A stretch of DNA of 52,400 bases, taken from NCBI GenBank assembly GCA_902795975.1, contig CADBNE010000064.1, positions 1 through 52,400 of the forward strand, written 5' to 3'. Origin of the DNA: an uncultured Erysipelotrichaceae bacterium (GTDB lineage: Bacteria; Bacillota_I; Bacilli_A; RF39; UBA660). Position numbers and translations under genes: made by a program. The notes below the pieces were generated by a model. That model saw only the letters and a list, made by a program, of their open reading frames with translations, did no database searches and was not told the DNA's origin. Below, one piece after another: positions 35,193-43,816 of this stretch (position 1 is its first letter; every line of letters begins with the position of its first letter).

Positions 35193-35990
35193 ATGGCTTT
35201 TATGGGAATACTTTTAGTTAATGTAATAGTAATAATATTATTAATTATCTTATTACTATTTATTATATCTTTAATTGGATTTATAATAAGCTTTATACTT
35301 AGTAGATTAGATAAAACAAAACGTGTTAGAAAGATTGTATCAATAGTATTTGGTATACTTACTATAGTATTTTTTATACCATTATTAGCAGTTACTATAT
35401 TAATACATAATGGTAATAAAGAGACAATAGAGTATAATGGAAAAAAATATAAAGTATATAGTAAAATAGTAGATGATTTTCAAAATAATATAGAAAATTG
35501 TGATATAGATAAAATAGATTATCAATTAAAAAAGAAACCAGAATTAATTAATAGTAATGATTTTGAAGGTTCTTTACCATTAGGAACTTCTATAAAATAT
35601 AAAAAAATGGAATGTATTAAATACTTTGTTGATAAAGATGTAGATATTAATAATGTATCTATTAATAGTGAATATGGTACCTTAGAATATATATTTTCAT
35701 ATAATTACTATGATGAAGAAATATTAGAATATTTACTTAGTTTAGAAAAATTAGATATTAATAAAAGACATTTAGCAATGCCTGTAGCACAATTATATAT
35801 TGATATTATTACTGAAGATAAAATAATTAGTTCTAAAGAAATAGATATATTTAATAAATTACTTGAAAAAAGATTAGATTTGAATGCTACTAATGGTATT
35901 GATGAAAATACATATCAATATGTAAAAGATAGTAAATTTGCTAAAGTAGAAAATATAGAGAAATTAAGAAATATTATAAACGAAAAATAG
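35193..35990 (+). CDS. Membrane protein with ankyrin-like repeats
   Basis: A 265-residue protein. Two hydrophobic helices occupy residues 5-37 and 49-71, followed by an NGKKYKVY beta element. The C-terminal 170 residues carry degenerate ankyrin-type repeats: LINSNDFEGSLPLGTSIKYKKMECIKYFVDKDVDIN, then EEILEYLLSLEKLDIN and IFNKLLEKRLDLNAT. The ankyrin part is likely cytoplasmic and would bind another protein. The gene is solitary behind a terminator-linked promoter. Repeats are degenerate, so the call is moderate. Confidence 0.6.
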   Translation: MAFMGILLVNVIVIILLIILLLFIISLIGFIISFILSRLDKTKRVRKIVSIVFGILTIVFFIPLLAVTILIHNGNKETIEYNGKKYKVYSKIVDDFQNNIENCDIDKIDYQLKKKPELINSNDFEGSLPLGTSIKYKKMECIKYFVDKDVDINNVSINSEYGTLEYIFSYNYYDEEILEYLLSLEKLDINKRHLAMPVAQLYIDIITEDKIISSKEIDIFNKLLEKRLDLNATNGIDENTYQYVKDSKFAKVENIEKLRNIINEK

Positions 35991-36007
35991 ATTTTATCTA
36001 TTTTTTT
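35984..36007 (+). terminator. Terminator before the Nudix regulator promoter
   Basis: AAATAGATTTTATCTATTT hairpin with a T run, overlapping the stop codon of the ankyrin-like gene. Confidence 0.65.
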
Positions 36008-36017
36008 AATTTTATAC

Positions 36018-36047
36018 TTGACAAGTGTATATAAATACACTTATAAT
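36018..36047 (+). promoter_or_regulatory. Promoter with operator 1 for the Nudix regulator
   Basis: TTGACA (36018-36023), 18 bases, TATAAT (36042-36047). The 16-base palindrome GTGTAT-ATAA-ATACAC (36025-36040), extended to 20 bases by AA/TT, fills the spacer exactly. That position is typical for repression. The same palindrome is found before the next operon at 36760. Confidence 0.75.
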
Positions 36048-36063
36048 GAAGATGTGATGATAT

Positions 36064-36735
36064 ATGATAAAGAGTAACCCAAAGTATAAAAATCAAGGTA
36101 TACATGTAGTAAGTGCTATATTTACTATGGATAAAGGTATTACTAAAGTATTACTTATTAAAAGAAAGAATGAACCATTTAAAGATATGTGGGCATTAGT
36201 AGGTGGTGCTTTATATAATGATGAAGAAGTAAATGATGGAATGAATAGGGAGATAAAAGAAAAGACAGGTATTACTAATATACATATAGAATTATTTGAT
36301 GTATTTAGTAAAATAGATAGATCTCCTATAATGCGTATGGTAGGACTAGGATATTTAGGTATTGTAGATAAAGATAAATATATATTATCTAAAGATACTT
36401 TAAAAACTAGTGATGCCCAGTGGTTTCCATTAGATAAGATTCCAAATCTTGCATATGATCACAATGAAATATTAAATAAAGCATATGAAACTTTGAAAGT
36501 AAGAATAAATAGTACAGATTTACTTAAATATTTATATCCTAATGGATTTACAATGCCAGAAATACAACTAGTATATGAAACTATTCTTAATAAAAAGTTT
36601 GATAGACGTAACTTTAGAAAAAAATTAATAGGTTTAAACTTAGTAAAGGAAACAAATAGAGTAGAACATTTCACAGGTACTAAACCTGCTAAAGTATATG
36701 AATTTAAAAATAATATAGATAGAAATGTATTTTAA
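36064..36735 (+). CDS. Nudix-winged-helix regulator (NrtR-like)
   Basis: A 223-residue protein with an N-terminal Nudix domain (about residues 10-145) and a C-terminal winged helix (about 150-220, QLVYETILNKKFDRRNFRKKL) as in NrtR. In the Nudix box GALYNDEEVNDGMNREIKEK the second Glu of the REUxEE core is a Lys, so catalysis is doubtful and the domain is likely a ligand sensor. NrtR regulators bind ADP-ribose-type NAD metabolites and repress NAD genes. Two GTGTAT-N4-ATACAC palindromes in the region, one in its own promoter, fit autorepression and control of the next two genes. No NAD gene of the usual kind follows, so the ligand is open. Confidence 0.85.
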   Translation: MIKSNPKYKNQGIHVVSAIFTMDKGITKVLLIKRKNEPFKDMWALVGGALYNDEEVNDGMNREIKEKTGITNIHIELFDVFSKIDRSPIMRMVGLGYLGIVDKDKYILSKDTLKTSDAQWFPLDKIPNLAYDHNEILNKAYETLKVRINSTDLLKYLYPNGFTMPEIQLVYETILNKKFDRRNFRKKLIGLNLVKETNRVEHFTGTKPAKVYEFKNNIDRNVF

Positions 36736-36744
36736 TACATTTTT
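36723..36744 (+). terminator. Terminator of the Nudix regulator gene
   Basis: AAATGTATTTTAATACATTTTT hairpin with T run, overlapping the 3' end of the gene. It separates it from operator 2. Confidence 0.6.
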
Positions 36745-36759
36745 CTAAGCAGATTAAAA

Positions 36760-36775
36760 GTGTATAAATATACAC
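36760..36775 (+). promoter_or_regulatory. Operator 2 (GTGTAT-N4-ATACAC)
   Basis: GTGTATAAATATACAC, a 16-base palindrome matching operator 1 in both half-sites and spacing. It is just upstream of the AGGAGG-type site of the phosphatase gene and includes a TATAAA stretch that could be the -10. Confidence 0.7.
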
Positions 36776-36786
36776 ATGGAGGTAAT

Positions 36787-37338
36787 ATGATATATTTAAT
36801 GAGACATGGACTAGATGATGAGTCATATGTTGGGGGATATAGTAATGTTGGTTTAATAGATGAAGGAGTAAAACAAGTAGAAGATAGTATACAATTTATT
36901 AGTAATTTAAAAATAAATAAAATAGTATGTAGTGATGTTTTAAGAGCTAGACAAACAGCTAGTATAGTTAATAATAAATTACATAAAGATATAGAGGTAA
37001 GTAGTTCTTTAAGAGAACTAGATAAAGGTGTATTAAATGGAATGGATAAGAAAAAAGCACATGAACTTTATCCACAGTATTTTAATAATGTAGGTATATA
37101 TGATAGATATCCATTTGGAGAATCTATGTTTGATTTATATGTAAGAATAAGTAAATTATTAGAAAGTATTGATAAATATGATAATAATTTATTAGTTACT
37201 CATAGAGGTGTAATTAATATGTTATATTACATATTAAATGAAATTAATTTAGATATGAATAAAGAAAGATTTAATGTAACACATGCATCAATACATGAAT
37301 TAGATATACAAAAGAAAAAGATAAGGAGGATATATTAA
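36787..37338 (+). CDS. Histidine phosphatase superfamily protein
   Basis: A 183-residue phosphoglycerate-mutase-like phosphatase. The catalytic motif is LMRHG at residues 4-8; the second His is in LLVTHRGVINM, and the usual mid-sequence acid in the LRELDKGVLNG region is present. It may remove phosphate from small molecules such as nucleotides or cofactors. I chose ATG 36787 behind ATGGAGGTAAT because the GTG at 36760 lies inside operator 2. The stop overlaps the start of the AAA_28 gene by one base (TAATG). Regulation by the Nudix regulator is likely. Confidence 0.85.
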   Translation: MIYLMRHGLDDESYVGGYSNVGLIDEGVKQVEDSIQFISNLKINKIVCSDVLRARQTASIVNNKLHKDIEVSSSLRELDKGVLNGMDKKKAHELYPQYFNNVGIYDRYPFGESMFDLYVRISKLLESIDKYDNNLLVTHRGVINMLYYILNEINLDMNKERFNVTHASIHELDIQKKKIRRIY

Positions 37339-38447
37339 TGGGAAGTATTGTATCAAGAATAGTATTAACTGGAGGGCCTTGTGCAGGCAAAACAAGAAGT
37401 TTAACTAAAATAGAAGAACATTTTGAAGAACTAGGTTATAAAGTAATAATAGTACCAGAAACTGCTACTATATTAATAAATGGTGGTATAAGATGTTTTG
37501 GTAATAAAGCTTTAGATGATTTTGAATTTCAAAATTACATATTAAATATGCAATTACAACATGAGAAATTTTTTGAAGAATGTGCTAAAAGTTTTAAAGA
37601 AGATAATAAATGTATAATTATATATGATAGAGGTACTTTAGATGGTAATGCTTATATAGATAATGATGGCTTTAATAGATTATTGCAATATAATAATTTA
37701 TCTAAAATAGATTTATTAGATCATTATGATACAGTAATACATTTGGTAACAGCAGCTAAAGGTGCAGAACAATTTTATACATTAGATAATAATGGAGCAA
37801 GAACAGAAACTATAGAAGAAGCTAGAGTAAAAGATGAATTAGCTATGATATCTTGGAGTGAACATACTAATTTACATATAGTAGATAATAGTACAGATTT
37901 TGATGAAAAAATAAATAGAGTAATTAATATAGTTAGTAAATCTATAGGTAGTAATATAGTAGTAAGAAAACAAAGAAAGTATTTAGTAGATATATCTAAT
38001 TTATCACAAGAATTTTATAATTATTATTCACCTATAGAAATAGAACAATCTTATATGATAGATAATGAATATGAAAAAAGATTAAGAAGAAGAAATATAG
38101 ATGGAGTAAATAAATATTATTATACTGTTCAATCACAAGATAGAAAAGGTAGTAGTATAGTACATACTGATAGAAAGATTAGTGAAAATGAATATTATGA
38201 ATTATTAAATTCTAATAATTTTGATAAAACTATAACTAAAATTAGATATTCATTTGTATATAATAATGAACAATATAGATTAGATATATTTGATAATATG
38301 TGCATATTAGAATCTAACTATGATAGTAATTTAATATTACCAAGTGGTATAAATATATTAAGTGAAATAACTAATAATGAAGAATATTATAATGCTAATT
38401 TAGCTAGTACTAAATCTAAAGTTAAAAAGTTAACAAATACTATTTAA
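37338..38447 (+). CDS. AAA_28 (NadR/Ttd14-like) NTPase fused to a CYTH domain
   Basis: A 369-residue two-domain protein. Residues 5-195 form the AAA_28 P-loop domain: Walker A GGPCAGKT from residue 12, and IIYDRGTLDGNAYI with the usual DRG motif of nucleotide/nucleoside kinase-like members. The rest (about 210-360) is a CYTH (adenylate cyclase/thiamine triphosphatase-like) domain: RKYLVDIS, IEQSYMI, RLRRRNIDG and YRLDIFDN. The same pairing occurs in the eukaryotic Ttd14 protein. CYTH enzymes hydrolyse or bind triphosphates. It is coupled to the phosphatase gene and preceded by operator 2. The substrate is unknown; a nucleotide-like ligand is plausible. Confidence 0.8.
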   Translation: MGSIVSRIVLTGGPCAGKTRSLTKIEEHFEELGYKVIIVPETATILINGGIRCFGNKALDDFEFQNYILNMQLQHEKFFEECAKSFKEDNKCIIIYDRGTLDGNAYIDNDGFNRLLQYNNLSKIDLLDHYDTVIHLVTAAKGAEQFYTLDNNGARTETIEEARVKDELAMISWSEHTNLHIVDNSTDFDEKINRVINIVSKSIGSNIVVRKQRKYLVDISNLSQEFYNYYSPIEIEQSYMIDNEYEKRLRRRNIDGVNKYYYTVQSQDRKGSSIVHTDRKISENEYYELLNSNNFDKTITKIRYSFVYNNEQYRLDIFDNMCILESNYDSNLILPSGINILSEITNNEEYYNANLASTKSKVKKLTNTI

Positions 38448-38461
38448 TGTATTTGTTTTTT
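38432..38461 (+). terminator. Terminator of the phosphatase-AAA_28 operon
   Basis: AACAAATAC / GTATTTGTT stem with T tract. Confidence 0.7.
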
Positions 38462-38510
38462 CTTACTATTAAATATGATATAATAGATATATCGATTATG
38501 GAGGATACAT

Positions 38511-41084
38511 ATGGAAAAAATAATATTAGTTGATGGTAACAATTTACTTTTTAGAAGCTATTATGCTACAGCATACACAGGTAATGTAATGAAAAATAGT
38601 AAAGGATTTCCTACTAATGCATTATTTGGTTTTACTAATATGATAAATAAAATAGTAGCAGAAGAAAATCCTACTCGTATGATAGTAGCATTCGATAAAG
38701 GAAAAACTTTTAGACATGAAAAATATGACTTTTATAAAGGTGGTAGAAGTGAAACACCAGATGAATTAAAAGTACAATTTCCTAAAGCAAAAGAAATGTT
38801 AGGATATATGGGAATTAAATATTATGAAATAGATAATTATGAAGCAGATGATATTATAGGTACATTTGCTAGATTATGTAATGAAGATGATAATTATATT
38901 GGTACTATTATAAGTAGTGATAAAGATTTATTACAATTAATATCCCCACAAGTAGATATAAAATTATTAAAGCAAAAAGATTATATAAGATATAATGTAG
39001 AATCATTTAAAGAAGCATATGGAATTGAGCCTATTAACATTATAGATTTAAAAGCATTAATGGGTGATCCATCAGATAATATTCCAGGAGTAAAAGGTAT
39101 AGGAGAAAAAACAGCACTTAAATTATTACAAGAATACAAAACATTAGATGGTATATATGAAAATATAGATAATATTAAAGGTGCTACTGGTAATAAATTA
39201 GCAAGTGATAAAGATAATGCATATATGAGCTATAATATAGCTACTATAGTAACTGATGTTCCAATGGAAATAAATATGGAAGATATTATAGTAAAAGAAG
39301 TAGATTATGATAAATTAAATGCATTTTATGAAGATTTAGAATTTTATTCATTTTTAAAGAAAATGAATAAACCTAAAAAAGAAGAAAAAGTAGAGTATAA
39401 AGTTATTACTGATATAAATGAATTAGATAATATAGAAGAATGTGCTATATACTTAGAATTAAATAATAGTAATTATCATAAAGCTGATATAGTAGGAATG
39501 GGTATATATAGTGATAAAATAAGTGCATATGTACCAAAAGAATATATAAAAAATTGTAAATTTTTAAATGATAATATTAAGTATACTTATGATTTAAAAA
39601 AGACTTTTGTAGCAGCTAAATGGCATAATATTAATATAAATAATATTACATTTGATACTGAATTAGCTGCATATTTACTTGAATATAATTTAAAAGATGA
39701 TATAGCATACCTTTCTAATGAATTAGATTATAATATACCATTTAGAGAAACTATATTTCCTAAAAAAGGAGATATAGATAATAAAGTAGTAGAACAAACT
39801 TGTGTAATGAAAGCTAAATTTATATATGATACAAAAAATACTTTATTAGAAGAATTAGATAAAAAAGAAATGACTAGTTTATTTAATGATATAGAAATGC
39901 CTCTTAGTATAGTATTAGGTGATATGGAATATACTGGTATAAAAGTAGATACTAATATATTGGATAATATGGGTATTGAAATAAGTAATCAAATAGATAT
40001 ATTAAGTAAAGAAATATATGAACTTGCAGGGTGTGAATTTAATATATCATCACCTATACAATTAGGAGATATATTATTTGAAAAATTAGGTTTGAAACAT
40101 GGTAAAAAGGGAAAAACAGGATATTCTACAGCGCAAGATGTATTAGAAAAATTAAAATATGATCATCCTATAATAAATAAAATATTAGAATATAGAATGT
40201 TAACTAAATTATATACAACATATATAGAAGGATTAAAAACTAGTATATTTGAAGATAATAAAGTACATACAATATATACTCAAACATTAACACGTACTGG
40301 AAGATTATCTAGTATAGAACCTAATTTACAAAATATACCAGCTAGAAATGAATATGGAAAGAAAATACGTTCTGCATTTATACCTACTAATGGATATATA
40401 TTAAGTAGTGATTATTCTCAAATAGAATTAAGATTACTTGCTCATATGGCTAATGTAGAGTCACTTATTGATGCATTTAATAATGATTATGATATACATA
40501 CTAAAACAGCTAGTGATATATATAAATGTAGTGTAGATAGTGTTACTAAAGAAATGAGAAGAAATGCTAAAGCAGTTAATTTTGGTATTATATATGGTAT
40601 AAGTAGTTATGGACTATCAGAAAATATTGGTATTACTCCTAAAGAAGCAGCTAAATTTATAGAAGATTATCTAATTACATATCCAGGTATTAAAAATTAT
40701 ATGGATAAATCTATATCAGATGCTCATAAGAATGGATATGTTAAAACTTTATTTAATAGATATAGAACTTTACCTGAATTAGAAAATAAAAATTATATGA
40801 TAAGAAGTGGTGCAGAAAGAATGGCATTAAATGCTCCAATACAAGGTACTAGTGCTGATATAATAAAAAAGGCAATGGTAGAAATATATAAGAGATTTAA
40901 TTTAGAGGGATTAAAATCTAAGATGGTTATTCAAGTACACGATGAACTTGTATTTGATGTTATAGAAGATGAATTAGATAAAGTAAAAGAAATTACTAAG
41001 AATGTAATGGAAAATATTTATAAGCTTAGTGTACCTTTAAAAGTAGATATAGAATATGGAAAAGATTGGTATGAAGCTAAATAA
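38511..41084 (+). CDS. polA: DNA polymerase I
   Basis: An 857-residue family A polymerase. The 5'-3' exonuclease domain (residues 1-290) has the usual ILVDGNNLLFRSYYA start, YEADDIIGTFA, SSDKDLLQL and MGDPSDNIPGVKGIGEKTA. The middle domain corresponds to the 3'-5' exonuclease but lacks the catalytic acids (AIYLELN replaces the FDTE motif), so proofreading is absent, as in Bacillus-type enzymes. The polymerase has motif A SDYSQIELRLLAHM, motif B RRNAKAVNFGIIYGIS and motif C VIQVHDELVFDV. It fills repair gaps and removes RNA primers. It has its own promoter (TGATATAAT near 38476-38484) and an RBS (GGAGGATACAT). Confidence 0.97.
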   Translation: MEKIILVDGNNLLFRSYYATAYTGNVMKNSKGFPTNALFGFTNMINKIVAEENPTRMIVAFDKGKTFRHEKYDFYKGGRSETPDELKVQFPKAKEMLGYMGIKYYEIDNYEADDIIGTFARLCNEDDNYIGTIISSDKDLLQLISPQVDIKLLKQKDYIRYNVESFKEAYGIEPINIIDLKALMGDPSDNIPGVKGIGEKTALKLLQEYKTLDGIYENIDNIKGATGNKLASDKDNAYMSYNIATIVTDVPMEINMEDIIVKEVDYDKLNAFYEDLEFYSFLKKMNKPKKEEKVEYKVITDINELDNIEECAIYLELNNSNYHKADIVGMGIYSDKISAYVPKEYIKNCKFLNDNIKYTYDLKKTFVAAKWHNININNITFDTELAAYLLEYNLKDDIAYLSNELDYNIPFRETIFPKKGDIDNKVVEQTCVMKAKFIYDTKNTLLEELDKKEMTSLFNDIEMPLSIVLGDMEYTGIKVDTNILDNMGIEISNQIDILSKEIYELAGCEFNISSPIQLGDILFEKLGLKHGKKGKTGYSTAQDVLEKLKYDHPIINKILEYRMLTKLYTTYIEGLKTSIFEDNKVHTIYTQTLTRTGRLSSIEPNLQNIPARNEYGKKIRSAFIPTNGYILSSDYSQIELRLLAHMANVESLIDAFNNDYDIHTKTASDIYKCSVDSVTKEMRRNAKAVNFGIIYGISSYGLSENIGITPKEAAKFIEDYLITYPGIKNYMDKSISDAHKNGYVKTLFNRYRTLPELENKNYMIRSGAERMALNAPIQGTSADIIKKAMVEIYKRFNLEGLKSKMVIQVHDELVFDVIEDELDKVKEITKNVMENIYKLSVPLKVDIEYGKDWYEAK

Positions 41085-41137
41085 GTCCATTTTATATACA
41101 TATAAACAAGTTTTATAACAAAAAAGAATAAAATAAC

Positions 41138-41166
41138 TTGACTTTATAATGATATGATGGTAATAT
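41138..41166 (+). promoter_or_regulatory. Promoter of the short RNA unit
   Basis: TTGACT at 41138-41143, 17 bases, TAATAT at 41161-41166; expected start near 41173. Confidence 0.6.
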
Positions 41167-41172
41167 ACATAT

Positions 41173-41251
41173 CGAAAGCAAGGGAAACCCTTGTTAGTAA
41201 TAGAATAAAAAGGGTAAAATAAGCAGGAAATAACATCCTGCTTATTTTATT
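41173..41251 (+). ncRNA. Short RNA unit with hairpin and strong terminator
   Basis: Between polA and the next gene, a complete short unit of about 78 bases is visible: the promoter, a CAAGGG-AAA-CCCTTG hairpin (near 41180-41195), an A-rich segment with AAAAAGGG that could pair with CCCTT, and a 13-base-pair terminator stem (AAAATAAGCAGGA 41216-41228 with TCCTGCTTATTTT 41236-41248). The following gene has its own TTGACT-16-TATAAT promoter (41254-41281), so this is not just its leader. No start codon with a site is present, and I know no RNA family with this layout. It could be a regulatory RNA or an attenuated riboswitch. Confidence 0.5.
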
Positions 41252-41253
41252 AT

Positions 41254-41281
41254 TTGACTTTAAATTAATATAATGTATAAT
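41254..41281 (+). promoter_or_regulatory. Promoter of the two-helix membrane protein gene
   Basis: TTGACT at 41254-41259, 16 bases, TATAAT at 41276-41281, right after the terminator of the short RNA unit. Confidence 0.6.
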
Positions 41282-41304
41282 ATTGAACTAGTGAGGTGAA
41301 GCAA

Positions 41305-41940
41305 ATGAATAATTATTTTAAAGATAAAGTTGATGAAATAGATACTATAATAAAAAATAGAATTAAATATAAAAAATCTTTAAATAAAAAATTATGTAAT
41401 AATGTTAAAATATATAACTTTGTTTATAAATTATGTAATAGATTTTTTCAAACTATGCTAGTTTTTTCAGTTTGTACAATAACATATATTTCATATGAAG
41501 ATATTGCTACCTCTGCGTTATATAGTATATTGGTATTATTAATTACTAATGCAATAAGAGCTATATTATTAATAGTATATAAACCTGATGGATTAAAATA
41601 TAATGAGTTACAAGAATGTATAGATAGTATTAAAGATTTATCATTAAAAAGAACTATATATATGAGTATATATGATTATTCTATTAATGGTGAAGAAAGT
41701 ATTATGAATAATATAAGAAGAAAAATAAATAATAAGAATTATTTAGAATTTGATAAATACTTAGATGAAGAATGGATAAGAGAAGATTCAATTGTATACA
41801 ATAAGTTAATTGAAATGAAAGTTAAAGAAGATGAATTAACAGATACTATTAAAAATAGAATTCATTTAGAATTAAATTATCCAGAATATAGTGAAGAATT
41901 ATCAGTAGAACAATTAAAATTTATTCAAGCAGCACTATAA
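41305..41940 (+). CDS. Hypothetical two-helix membrane protein
   Basis: A 211-residue protein. Two adjacent hydrophobic helices lie at about residues 48-95 (FFQTMLVFSVCTITYISY and YSILVLLITNAIRAILLIVY). The N-terminus is Lys/Asn-rich and helical, and the C-terminal 110 residues are charged and helical. I chose ATG 41305 with the GAGGTG site six bases away; a GTG at 41296 overlaps that site. Nothing in the sequence identifies a function. The serine T-box unit begins a few bases after the stop. Confidence 0.55.
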   Translation: MNNYFKDKVDEIDTIIKNRIKYKKSLNKKLCNNVKIYNFVYKLCNRFFQTMLVFSVCTITYISYEDIATSALYSILVLLITNAIRAILLIVYKPDGLKYNELQECIDSIKDLSLKRTIYMSIYDYSINGEESIMNNIRRKINNKNYLEFDKYLDEEWIREDSIVYNKLIEMKVKEDELTDTIKNRIHLELNYPEYSEELSVEQLKFIQAAL

Positions 41941-41943
41941 TAA

Positions 41944-41972
41944 TTGACAAAAGATAAATATTGGTTTAAAAT
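41944..41972 (+). promoter_or_regulatory. Promoter of the T-box operon
   Basis: TTGACA at 41944-41949, 17 bases, TAAAAT at 41967-41972. Confidence 0.7.
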
Positions 41973-41978
41973 TGAGTT

Positions 41979-42173
41979 ATAAATTGTTGATGAAGATAAG
42001 TAATATAAGTATTATTTATAGAGAGCTTATGGTTGGTGTAAATAAGCATTAATATTATATGAAATCTACTTCGGAGAGAAATGCAAACATTTCCGGTGAA
42101 AGCCGTTATACTAATTAAGTAAATAAAAGGATGGTACCGTCTATTATGACTCCTTAGTACCATTCTTTTTTTT
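41979..42173 (+). promoter_or_regulatory. T-box leader, probably serine-specific
   Basis: A typical T-box riboswitch. Stem I region with GGTTGGTG (around 42031-42038), a specifier loop GAAA-TCT-ACTTC (candidate specifier UCU, Ser, 42065-42067), stem II/III region, the T-box AAAGGATGGTACCGTC (42126-42141), and a terminator made of GGATGGTAC (42129-42137) with GTACCATTC (42157-42165) and a T tract. When uncharged tRNA-Ser binds, the T-box region forms the antiterminator instead of the terminator. The downstream serS gene confirms the amino acid. The specifier call is by eye. Confidence 0.85.
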
Positions 42174-42187
42174 GTTAGGAGGATATT

Positions 42188-42478
42188 ATGAATAGAGAAT
42201 TTAAAAAAGGTGATATAGTTAAACACTTTAAAAGAGAAACAATAAGTGAAGATGAATTGAAAGATAATCCAAATATATATTTATATGAAATAATAGGTAC
42301 ATCTAAGCATACTGAAAATGGAGAAGAATTAATGATTTATAAACCATTATATGATGCTGAATGTATAAAAACAGTAGATTATGCTGCTAGACCACTCTCG
42401 ATGTTTTTATCTGAGGTAGATCATGAAAAATATCCAAATATAAAACAAAAATATAGATTTGAAAAGAAAGGTGAATAA
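42188..42478 (+). CDS. DUF1653 protein
   Basis: A 96-residue protein of the DUF1653 group with the pattern [13 protein letters not shown] near the start, then [28 protein letters not shown] and the closing [16 protein letters not shown]. It is a small beta-rich fold of unknown function. It is the first gene after the serine T-box leader, and serS starts two bases after its stop, so the two share regulation by tRNA-Ser charging. Its place in a T-box operon is informative because the family has no assigned role. Confidence 0.8.
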   Translation: MNREFKKGDIVKHFKRETISEDELKDNPNIYLYEIIGTSKHTENGEELMIYKPLYDAECIKTVDYAARPLSMFLSEVDHEKYPNIKQKYRFEKKGE

Positions 42479-42480
42479 AT

Positions 42481-43767
42481 ATGATAGATATAAAATTAAT
42501 AAGAGAAAATAAAGATTTAGTTAAAGAAAATATTAAAAAGAAATTTCAAGATAAGAAATTACCATTAGTAGATGAAATCTATGATATGGATATAGAAGTA
42601 AGAAAAGTACAAAATGAATTAGATGAAAAACGTAGTAAGGTAAATACATTAAGTAAAGAAATTGGTAACTTAATGAGAGATAAAAAAATAGATGAAGCAA
42701 ATAATATTAAGAATGAAGTAGCTGCTATTAAAGAAGATATTCCTAAGTTAGAAGAAAGACAAGAATATTTAAATAATGAAATAAAAAGTAAGATGATGGT
42801 TATTCCTAATATTATTGATTCTAGTGTACCTATTGGTGAAGATGATAGTAAGAATGTAGAAATTGAAAAATTTGGTGAACCAATAGTACCTAGTTATGAA
42901 ATACCATACAATGCTGATATATTAGAAAGTATTAATGGATTAGATAAAGAATCAGCAGGTAGAACTAGTGGTAATGGATTCTACTATTTAATGGGTGATG
43001 CAGCAAGACTTGTAAGTGCTATGATAAGTTATGCAAGAGATTATATGATAAATAAAGATTTTATATATTGCATACCTCCATTTATGATTAGATCTGATGT
43101 AGTTACAGGAGTTATGTCTTTTGAAGAAATGGATGCTATGATGTATAAAATAGAAGGTGAAGACTTATATTTAATAGGTACATCAGAACATAGTATGATA
43201 GGTAAATTTAAAGGTCAATTAGTTAAAAAGACTGAATTACCTATAACTATGACAAGTTATTCTCCATGTTTTAGAAAAGAAGTAGGAGCACATGGTATAG
43301 AAGAAAGAGGTATATATAGAGTACATCAATTTGAAAAACAAGAAATGATAGTAATATGTGAACCAGAACAATCTATGGAATGGTACAATAAGATGTGGCA
43401 ATATACAGTAGAAATATTTAGAAATTTAAATATTCCTGTTAGAACATTAGAATGTTGTAGTGGAGATTTAGCAGATTTAAAAGTTAAATCTTGTGATGTT
43501 GAAGCATGGTCTCCAAGACAACAAAAATACTTTGAAGTAGGTTCTTGTTCAACATTAGGAGATGCTCAAGCAAGAAGATTAGGTATTAGAGTAAAAGGAG
43601 AAAATGGTAACTATTATCCACATACTTTAAATAATACTGTATTAGCATCTACTCGTGCTTTAATCGCACTTTTAGAAAACAATTTACAAGAAGATGGTTC
43701 TATTATAATACCAGAAGTATTAAGACCATATATGGGTGGAAAAGAAGTAATAATACCAAAGAAATAA
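42481..43767 (+). CDS. serS: Seryl-tRNA synthetase
   Basis: A 428-residue class II synthetase. The N-terminal tRNA-binding coiled coil spans about residues 30-100 (rich in Lys/Glu). The catalytic core has YLIGTSEHSMIGKF, motif 2 FRKEVGAHGIEERGIYRVHQFEKQE, and motif 3 NNTVLASTRALIALLENN. It charges tRNA-Ser with serine via seryl-adenylate. It is controlled by the T-box at 41979 with DUF1653 in between. A terminator follows 2-3 bases after the end. Confidence 0.97.
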   Translation: MIDIKLIRENKDLVKENIKKKFQDKKLPLVDEIYDMDIEVRKVQNELDEKRSKVNTLSKEIGNLMRDKKIDEANNIKNEVAAIKEDIPKLEERQEYLNNEIKSKMMVIPNIIDSSVPIGEDDSKNVEIEKFGEPIVPSYEIPYNADILESINGLDKESAGRTSGNGFYYLMGDAARLVSAMISYARDYMINKDFIYCIPPFMIRSDVVTGVMSFEEMDAMMYKIEGEDLYLIGTSEHSMIGKFKGQLVKKTELPITMTSYSPCFRKEVGAHGIEERGIYRVHQFEKQEMIVICEPEQSMEWYNKMWQYTVEIFRNLNIPVRTLECCSGDLADLKVKSCDVEAWSPRQQKYFEVGSCSTLGDAQARRLGIRVKGENGNYYPHTLNNTVLASTRALIALLENNLQEDGSIIIPEVLRPYMGGKEVIIPKK

Positions 43768-43787
43768 TTTTATTATTTCTTTTTTTA
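43758..43787 (+). terminator. serS terminator, joined to the next promoter
   Basis: AAAGAAATAATTTTATTATTTCTTT hairpin and T run; ATGTTATAAT (TATAAT 43791-43796) follows at once and starts the helicase gene. Confidence 0.7.
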
Positions 43788-43816
43788 TGTTATAATACAC
43801 GCATCGGAGGGGTATT

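Noticed and set aside
36760..36787. GTG at 36760 as start of the phosphatase
   Set aside because: It lies inside operator 2 and has no ribosome binding site; ATG 36787 has GGAGG just upstream and leads directly into the catalytic motif.
41155..41223. Short frame of about 22 codons starting at ATG 41155 in the short RNA unit
   Set aside because: It starts before the predicted transcription start, at the -10 box, and lacks a ribosome binding site.
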